DNA of 64,000 bases from Astropecten irregularis. Lineage: Eukaryota > Echinodermata > Asteroidea > Paxillosida > Astropectinidae. The stretch spans positions 1,116,001 to 1,180,000 of the forward strand of contig OZ020244.1 of NCBI GenBank assembly GCA_963971285.1. The letters are read 5' to 3'. A program made the position numbers and the translations under genes. The notes beneath the pieces were generated by a model, which worked only from the letters and a program-made list of their open reading frames with translations, had not been told where the DNA came from and searched no databases. Below are positions 57,551 through 64,000 of the stretch, piece by piece; the stretch's first letter is position 1, and each line of letters opens with the position of its first letter.

Positions 57551-58896
57551 CACACACACTTACCATGCAGCAAAATATGTAAAGGCATATTTGCAACTGG
57601 ATAAAATGGCAGTAACATTTTTTTATCTGCCAGTTGGAACATGGTGGAATATGTTCAAAAGGCACTGTATTCAACACCAAGTTCAATGGCCTTGCAATTT
57701 CAGCCTTAAACAGATGATTGTATGTAGAATCAGACTGTAAAGAGATGCTCACCCAGAGCAATGAATAGGACACCCCATGACAAACAGAAGTGACATATAT
57801 AAAATTGCACTTGACTCAGAACAGCAGCTTGCTTAAGCATTGAGTTTGAGATAAAGGACCAGCTTCCCTTCCTACATAAACCTAACGTCATCTTTGATAT
57901 TTCCTGCACTGCATGTATTTAGTTCACACTACACAAGTGAAACCAAAGCAAAACCTGAATACCTGTTCCCTAGTAATTCTTTTGTCAAAGTGAATCAGCC
58001 ATGTAAGAACACTATTTATCCAACCCTCACACCAACAACTGGATAGAAGTCACCATCATCCATCAGGTCATGAGCCCCCTCAGATCAGAAGCAGTCGTCC
58101 TGCGCATGCAGAAAAGAGTTGGTCATCATGACCGGCCTGAAAAGAGACCTAGTTACACACGAACAAGTTAATAAGATGACGAGAACCAACAAAAGGATAA
58201 ATAAAGAATCGGCCTTCAATCCCCGCCCCATACAGACCCCAAAGACTTTAGGTAGCAACAGGAATCTTTTCTTCCCTATACCGCGCTTTTAGAGGATGTT
58301 GTAAGTTTTGGCCAATAAGCTTGTCAAATCATGCAACGTAAGATACCGATGATGCAGAACAACAGTAGTACACTGAGCAGATTTCATCCAACAGAGGGCC
58401 TACCACCCATAACACTTGGGTTATTTCTGGCTGTTACATGCTGCAGACAGTAGAGGGCGCCGACCAGCAGCACACGTTTGCATTTGTTTTTGTTTGTTTT
58501 TTCATGATACCTTAAAACATTCCAGTAAAGTGCATTTCAAAATGAGAACCACTCTGCCAAACCAAGTGTGAATTGTGAATCAAAAAATGAAAAAGAAAAC
58601 TCAAAAGGAATTTCATTTCATCAAAAAGTATTTCAAAAAAGAAAAAAAAGGAAGCCTATGAAAGATGCATTTTTCAAATTCTAGAGTAAGAACTTGAATT
58701 TTGAGATCTAATGTGAGAATTCCTCACAATTATCCTTATCAATTAAACATTTCAAGCAATTCTCCTTGTTTTTTCATAGCATGTTTGTGAGAAGGCTGGG
58801 CTGATGCACTGTGCAGTCTGCTTGTTTTAGAATGCTGTATTTGACTCAGTTTGATGGAGTGATTCTCATATTGACTACACATAAATGAATATTACA

Positions 58897-59376
58897 CTTT
58901 CTGTCCAAATCAGTCACACATGTAACTGGCTGAAAAAAAGTTTTGCATTTGTGATTCACGCGCAGAATTTCTTTTTAATTTTGCAAAGAATGCCTCACTC
59001 TGTTTTGGTTTATACCCGCACATTCTATAAAAATGCCTAATTTCTATTGTACAAAAATGCGCCAAAAAAAATTCAATGTGATTTTCTTTTAGCCTAAAGT
59101 TTATGAATTTTGCTTTTTAAAAAATTATGTTTTGGTGTATTCCAAAAATCCTTAATCTGTACTGAAAAAAATGTGCAAAAACTATTTTTAATGTGATTTT
59201 AGTTTCAAGGTTTTGCATTTTGCAAAGAATGTCTCATTTGTTTTTGGTGGAAGCGCGCATATTCTAAATGTCCTGCATTTTTACTGTGAAGAAACGCAAT
59301 CTAACAGATGAGTTGAATGAAGTGCACTACGCAGTGTCCTATTGTGCCAAGTTACAGTCTGATTTGGACAGAGACA
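58897..59376. mobile_element. MITE-like sequence with gtccaaatcag ends (right arm)
   Basis: Mirror of 41100-41578: ctgtccaaatcagtcacaca at the left edge and cagtctgatttggacagaga at the right. Confidence 0.4.
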
Positions 59377-59859
59377 AAAATTACATAATATCAAACAGCA
59401 GTGGATATTTCAATTAATCTGGCTTTTCATCATCGCACATCCAAACAGTCAGGCCGCATCAATGGAGTTTGGAATCATAAAAAAAAAATGTAAATGAATG
59501 AAGAATATTGGTTTGGAACTATCAAGCAGTGTAGTGTTATACGCACAGTGCAGACATTATGTGGTGCTTGTAAGTGCACAAGATAGAATTGCGCACCGCA
59601 ATTGACTTTTGCCAGCAAATTTGGGAAGAGTTGATAAATAGAAGAATTTGGCATGAGTCTAGTGGTTTTTACTTTGCATATTTGCAAGCCAGGTTAAGAA
59701 AAAATATCCTCTGCTCTTCGCTTGAAAAAAAATACATATAATTTAAGGTATGGTTCAGGATTAATTAATGTAGACCTTCTGAAATGCATAATCTGGTAAC
59801 AAAAACTATGGCAAACACTTCAAAAAAGCCAAGTTAACATAAGTGTTTTGCAACCCATG

Positions 59860-60325
59860 GAAAGCACTAGCAAGGACAAAGTGATTAGGTAAAATATTTT
59901 CCAGCCCATGGAAAACACTAACAAGGACAAAGTGATGAGGTAAAATATTTTCCAACCCATGGAAAACACTAGCAAGGACAAAGTGATGAGGTAGAATATT
60001 TTCCAACCCATGGAAAACACTAACAAGGACAAAGTGATGAGGTAAAATATTTTCCAACCCATGGAAAACACTAGCAAGGACAAAGTGATGAGGTAGAATA
60101 TTTTCCAACCCATGGAAAACACTAACAAGGACAAAGTGATGAGGTAAAATATTTTCCAACCCATGGAAAACACTAGCAAGGACAAAGTGATGAGGTAGAA
60201 TATTTTCCAACCCATGGAAAACACTAACAAGGACAAAGTGATGAGGTAAAATATTTTCCAGCCCATGGAAACCACTAACAAGGACAAAGTGATGAGTTCA
60301 AATTTTTTCCAACCCATGGAAAACA
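59860..60325. repeat. 51-bp minisatellite (right arm)
   Basis: About nine units of ccatggaaaacactagcaag, gacaaagtgatgaggtagaa and tattttccaac. Units alternate actagc/actaac and gtagaa/gtaaaa, suggesting recent expansion of a 102-bp dimer. The long minus-strand frames here are a consequence of the period. Confidence 0.92.
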
Positions 60326-60529
60326 GTGGTCCATCTCTTTTAAGTGGTTTGAAAATATAAATTGCCATTTGACATCAACTACATGAAATACAGAAACTAA
60401 AATAAATCCTGAACCATACATTTATCTAAATTAAATAACTTATCAATAAAACTGAATGGGTGAATCTGCAGAGACAAATGAGTCCTTTCCACTGAAAGAA
60501 ACAAATGAACACATTTTCTGACATTTCCT

Positions 60530-61170
60530 CTTCAGGGAAGAGATGCACAAAGTTTCTGACATTCCCACTCCAGAGAAGAGATGCACAAAGTTTCTGACAT
60601 TCCCACTCCAGGGAAGAGATGCACAACGTTTTTGACATTCCCTCTTCAGGGAAGAGATGCACAAAGTTTCTGATATTCCCTCTTCAGGGAAGAGATGCAC
60701 AAAGTTTCTGATATTCCCTCTTCAGGGAAGAGATGCACAAAGTTTCTGACATTCCCACTCCAGGGAAGAGATGCACAAAGTTTCTGATATTCCCTCTTAG
60801 GGAAGAGATGCACAAAGTTTCTGATATTCCCACTCCAGGGAAGAGATGCACAAAGTTTCTGATATTCCCTCTTAGGGAAGAGATGCACAAAGTTTCTGAT
60901 ATTCCCACTCCAGGGAAGAGATGCACAAAGTTTCTGACATTCCCTCTTAGGGAAGAGATGCACAAAGTTTCTGATATTCCCACTCCAGGGAAGAGATGCA
61001 CAAAGTTTCTGACATTCCCTCTTAGGGAAGAGATGCACAAAGTTTCTGATATTCCCTCTTAGGGAAGAGATGCACAAAGTTTCTGACATTCCCTCTTAGG
61101 GAAGAGATGCACAAAGTTTCTGACATTCCCTCTTAGGGAAGAGATGCACAAAGTTTCTGACATTCCCACC
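60530..61170. repeat. 38-bp minisatellite (right arm)
   Basis: About 17 units of gggaagagatgcacaaagtt plus tctgacattcccactcca or the tattccctctta variant; the two variants alternate in the middle of the array. Confidence 0.92.
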
Positions 61171-61591
61171 CAAGGGAAGGAAATTTAGTGAACTCATTTT
61201 GTCTCCTTAATTCACCAAGCAGTACATCCAATTCATCATTTAAACAGGTTTCTGCATTTTAGCCTTAATAAACAAATTAACAGTTCTAAACTCCTGTTTG
61301 AAAACCATTTTCAAAACATTCTTTCAGAATATCTTCAGTTTGGGCAGAGCATTTTGGTTTTTGCCACATTTTAAAGGTTTCCGTAATTGTAAACTACATG
61401 TAGTTTTCTGTTGCTTTTTGGGACATACAAAAAAGATGTGGTATGTGCTTAAAGTGTAAAAATGTCAGTGTAGCTTTCATGCCAATTTAAATATTTATAT
61501 TTTGAAAATGTGAAAGTTTTGGGCTGGTTGTGAGTAATGTTTTGTTAAAGATTTCAATCACATGAGTTTAAAAACCAAATAATACTAGCAT

Positions 61592-61684
61592 TTACTTTAT
61601 GATGGGGCTCTTCTTCTTGTCACTTGAAGGTGAAGCACAGTCATGGAAACAATTGATGATGAGGTCCTCAAATGGTAAGCTGGC
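61592..61684 (-). CDS. Candidate terminal exon (right arm)
   Basis: Mirror of the exon at 39020-39112, with acceptor tttctacag. It reads ASLPFEDLIINCFHDCASPS, then SDKKKSPIIK and TAA. Frame and length (30 residues) are preserved, but four neighbouring codons differ at the amino-acid level from the left copy. Function unknown. Confidence 0.45.
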   Translation of the reverse strand, partial: ASLPFEDLIINCFHDCASPSSDKKKSPIIK

Positions 61685-62003
61685 CTGTAGAAACAAATAA
61701 AATCAATAAAAGGAGAAAATCAATCCAAGTTCTATGCAAATATAACGGACTTAAGTCAGTTAAGTAAAAACTAGCTAGCAAGCAAATAAATCCCTAGACA
61801 GAGCGGACGCAGGTTCAATAGCAAGAAGGTAGTAATTAATTATTGCCATATTTTGGTCAAGCAAATAATGAACACAAAGATCAAAGTTAAAATAAATCAA
61901 GATAACGATAATAACTAAAGATTTATTATAAATTAATTTTGGGCAATGGTATGGCCAAATGCTAATTCTATCCACAACTAGAGGCTTTTAATACAAAGTG
62001 AGG

Positions 62004-64000
62004 CTTGAGGCTAAGCTTGGGATTTATTTTGCTACCATCATTTTGTGACCAATCAATCAACCTTCAAGTGGTACTCCTTCGGTCTTCTGATTGGTCAATC
62101 CCCAAGGCAGCCACACAACGCATCCCCGTCTCGGCATATAACGATCTATCTGACGCAACCATATGTGTGTCATGCGGACAACCTACCAGGCGAGTCCTAC
62201 CAAGAGGTTCTCTCATAGAGAAAATTCACCTCCGCAGGATCGCTTACAGAGAATCTAGCCACATGACCATACAGTTGCATCTGACGCTCATGTATCATGC
62301 AGGTAATGGGTCTCATCTGACTTTCCCTGAGTAACTTCTTGTTAGACACATGGTCCGACCAACGGTACCCAAGGATCCTCCTCAGAGACCCAATACCGAA
62401 GACATTGAGTTGTCTTCCCAGGGCCCCAGTCAAGGTCCATGTCTTATAACCGTAGTGTAAGACAGGCAAGAACAGGGACCTGAAGACCCAAATCTTTGTC
62501 ATCTTGCATAGATATCGCAAACGCCACACAGACTGGTCCAGTGAGTCCATCACTCCACAAGCCCTACCAATCCGCTTGCTGACTTTATGATAACAGCTTG
62601 CAAAGAAATGGATATCACTGCCGAGATAAGTGAACCTATCGACCAATTCCACATTCTCACCACATACGGGGACTGACTGAAGTGCATCACCCAAAGAGTC
62701 ATTGAAGACCTGTATCTTGGTTTTTATCCAAGACACCTTTAGACCCAGGGGTTACAACTCGGAGCACATTGTCTCAAAAGCGCACACCAGCAGCTCCTGA
62801 GTCTCCGCAAAGGTAAGAGTATCATCAACAAAGTCAAGGTCAGTTACCCTGACATCGGCGAACAATACTACTCCACAGCCTGAATCCTCCACTGTCCTCC
62901 CCATAACCCAATGTCCATACAAGTGTTGAAAAGTGTTAGCCTCAACCCTTCCTTGTCCCACACCAGTCGAAACTGGGAAGAACTCAGAGATTGAACCCAC
63001 ACAACTCATCCAGCACTCTCGGTACCTGAGTATAGTTTGAACAGTGGAGTCATCAGAGTCTGCGGTACCCCACGGAAATACAGAAGCCCCCAAAGGGCAC
63101 CACGATCCACAAAGTCAAACGCCTTGCGGAGATCGATATAGGCTGCAAAGAACCTACTATGATACTTGTGCATACGCTCCGAGAGGACCTGCAGTGCCAA
63201 AATACGGTCAATCGTCGATCTCTTTGGAGTGAACCCAGACGGCTCAGGTCGCTGATGCTTAATAAGCAACTAAGGTTGAATCCTGGCCAGAAGAATCTTA
63301 GTAAGAACCTTGCTGGGCACAGAGAGCAATGTCACACATCGATAGGCAATGCAATCCTGGCGATCTCCCTTGCCCAGAGAGGAACTAGAATGCTCCTCTT
63401 CCAGTCAGATGGGATCTCGCCAGTGGTCCATATCGAACCTAGTATGTTATGCAATGCCTCAACTGCACTGTCTCCACCAGCTTTTAAGAATTCTGCGTGA
63501 ATATCACAGATCCCTGCCACCTCCCCACTTTTCAGGCTGTTCACCACAGCACTCGTTTCCAAGAGCGTAGGTGGATCACAGTCGATTGGTGGGTCAGCAA
63601 CTTATGGTGGTTGTGAGATATTCATGCAGCTAACCGGTGTATCAGCATGGTACAACTGCTCAAAGTAGGATGCCCAACAATTAGCCCTCACCTCAGACTC
63701 CTCCGTCAGCAACTCACTGCTTGCAGACCTGACCGAGCCTACCCCCGAGGCAAACTTAGAGGAACGCAATGCATGAATCCCCCTGTAAGCGGCCAAAGAA
63801 TCCCCCATCCATGGGTGATTCTTGATCCGCTCACACACAGACCGAACATGCGCCTCCTTGTCAGCCCTAAGAGATCGCATGGCCAAGCGACTCAACTTTC
63901 CAGGTTGCCATTCAGTCTAGCCTCCCGACCCTTGTCTATCAGACAAAGCTCCTCCTGGCCACTCTTAGAGATCCAAGCCTCTCACCAGCAATCAACAGAT
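62004..64000 (-). mobile_element. RTE-type retrotransposon (right-arm copy, runs off the window)
   Basis: Mirror of 35622-38701, seen from its 3' edge (cttgaggctaagcttgggat at 62004) to within the region between endonuclease and reverse transcriptase. The 5' end lies beyond the window. Confidence 0.8.
62197..63895 (-). pseudogene. RTE reverse transcriptase, broken (right-arm copy)
   Basis: Minus-strand fragments at 63602-63895, 63332-63562, 63006-63269, 62752-63093 and 62197-62736. Motifs include QPSGFTPKRS-type text (SGFTPKRSTIDRILALQVLS), AYIDLRKAFDFVDRGALW, GVGQGRVEANTF and LDFVDDTLTFAETQELL. The last fragment reads through the RILG stop of the left copy into YRWSDHVSNKKLLRESQM and RQMQLYGHVARFS, so its C-terminus is better preserved. 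Frameshifts elsewhere make it non-functional. Confidence 0.9.

Larger units (their letters stand above)
54016..58488. mobile_element. 4.4-kb long-TIR element (right arm)
   Basis: Mirror copy of the element at 41964-46313, with the same inverted ends (aacaagtgcaaacgtgtgct near 54017; cagcacacgtttgcatttg near 58487). It is longer, mainly through extra 55-bp units. Confidence 0.7.
51035..64000 (-). repeat. Right arm of the giant inverted duplication
   Basis: Reverse complement of the left arm, in the same internal order and continuing past the end of the window. It differs by substitutions, small indels, and longer 51-bp and 55-bp arrays. Confidence 0.93.

Noticed and set aside
59820..60368. 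A 182-codon minus-strand frame with a 17-residue hydrophobic repeat, and a 134-codon frame overlapping it
   Set aside because: The 51-bp period is a multiple of three, so any stop-free unit stays open in several frames; the left arm has the same in different lengths and nothing resembles a known protein.
60646..61089. Long frames (up to 147 codons) over the 38-bp array on both strands
   Set aside because: They arise from repeat composition, shift frame with the 37/38-bp unit change and have no flanking gene structure.

Overview
This window looks like nuclear DNA of a marine invertebrate animal, most likely a non-vertebrate deuterostome such as a lancelet, hemichordate or echinoderm. The reasons are a secreted PAN plus fibrinogen-domain lectin gene, phase 1-1 EGF exons with GT-AG introns, RTE-type and Penelope-like retroelements, many AT-rich MITEs, and frequent acatgtac motifs. 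The species cannot be fixed from sequence alone. Recognisable coding sequence is sparse and most of the 64 kb is repeats.

Layout, 1-18 kb: a block of about 4.1 kb (about 238-4345) recurs in direct orientation at about 13883-17880. Each copy ends in a candidate promoter and a short first exon (MAPNGK, then gtaagc). Between the copies lie a 3.2-kb TTA-flanked transposon with GC-rich ends (5485-8705), a 1.0-kb TA-flanked element (9177-10180), a degenerate repeat series (about 10400-12260) and an intact, apparently intronless gene for a secreted ficolin-like protein (12672-13655).

18-31 kb: a 2.0-kb element with TIRs of about 400 bp and a 10-bp target duplication (18911-20933) is followed by part of an EGF-domain gene. 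Exons at 22039-22167 and 24903-25073, and possibly 26842-26945, are embedded in three blocks of one roughly 100-bp GC-rich tandem repeat. Several MITEs and three clusters of Penelope/hammerhead-like inverted motifs follow (27.0-27.7 kb).

31-36 kb: a 60-bp minisatellite (31796-32400) leads into four tandem modules of about 550 bp or more, each holding an exon-like segment with an ATG and a strong gtaagt donor. A Penelope-like fragment with a GIY-YIG motif, inverted terminal pLTR-like repeats and a hammerhead-like core is inserted in module 1.

36-64 kb: the dominant feature is a giant inverted duplication. The left arm (at least 36727-49252) matches the reverse complement of the right arm (51035-64000, running off the window). 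Each arm carries a decayed RTE-type retrotransposon bounded by short inverted repeats, a candidate terminal coding exon, three minisatellites (38, 51 and 55 bp), a 4.3-kb long-TIR element and a tRNA-like sequence. The centre is a palindromic array of about 125-bp units next to a 200-N gap. The arms differ by substitutions, indels and minisatellite copy number, so they are not simple mirror copies of one read. They could be a true segmental palindrome or two haplotypes joined head to head.
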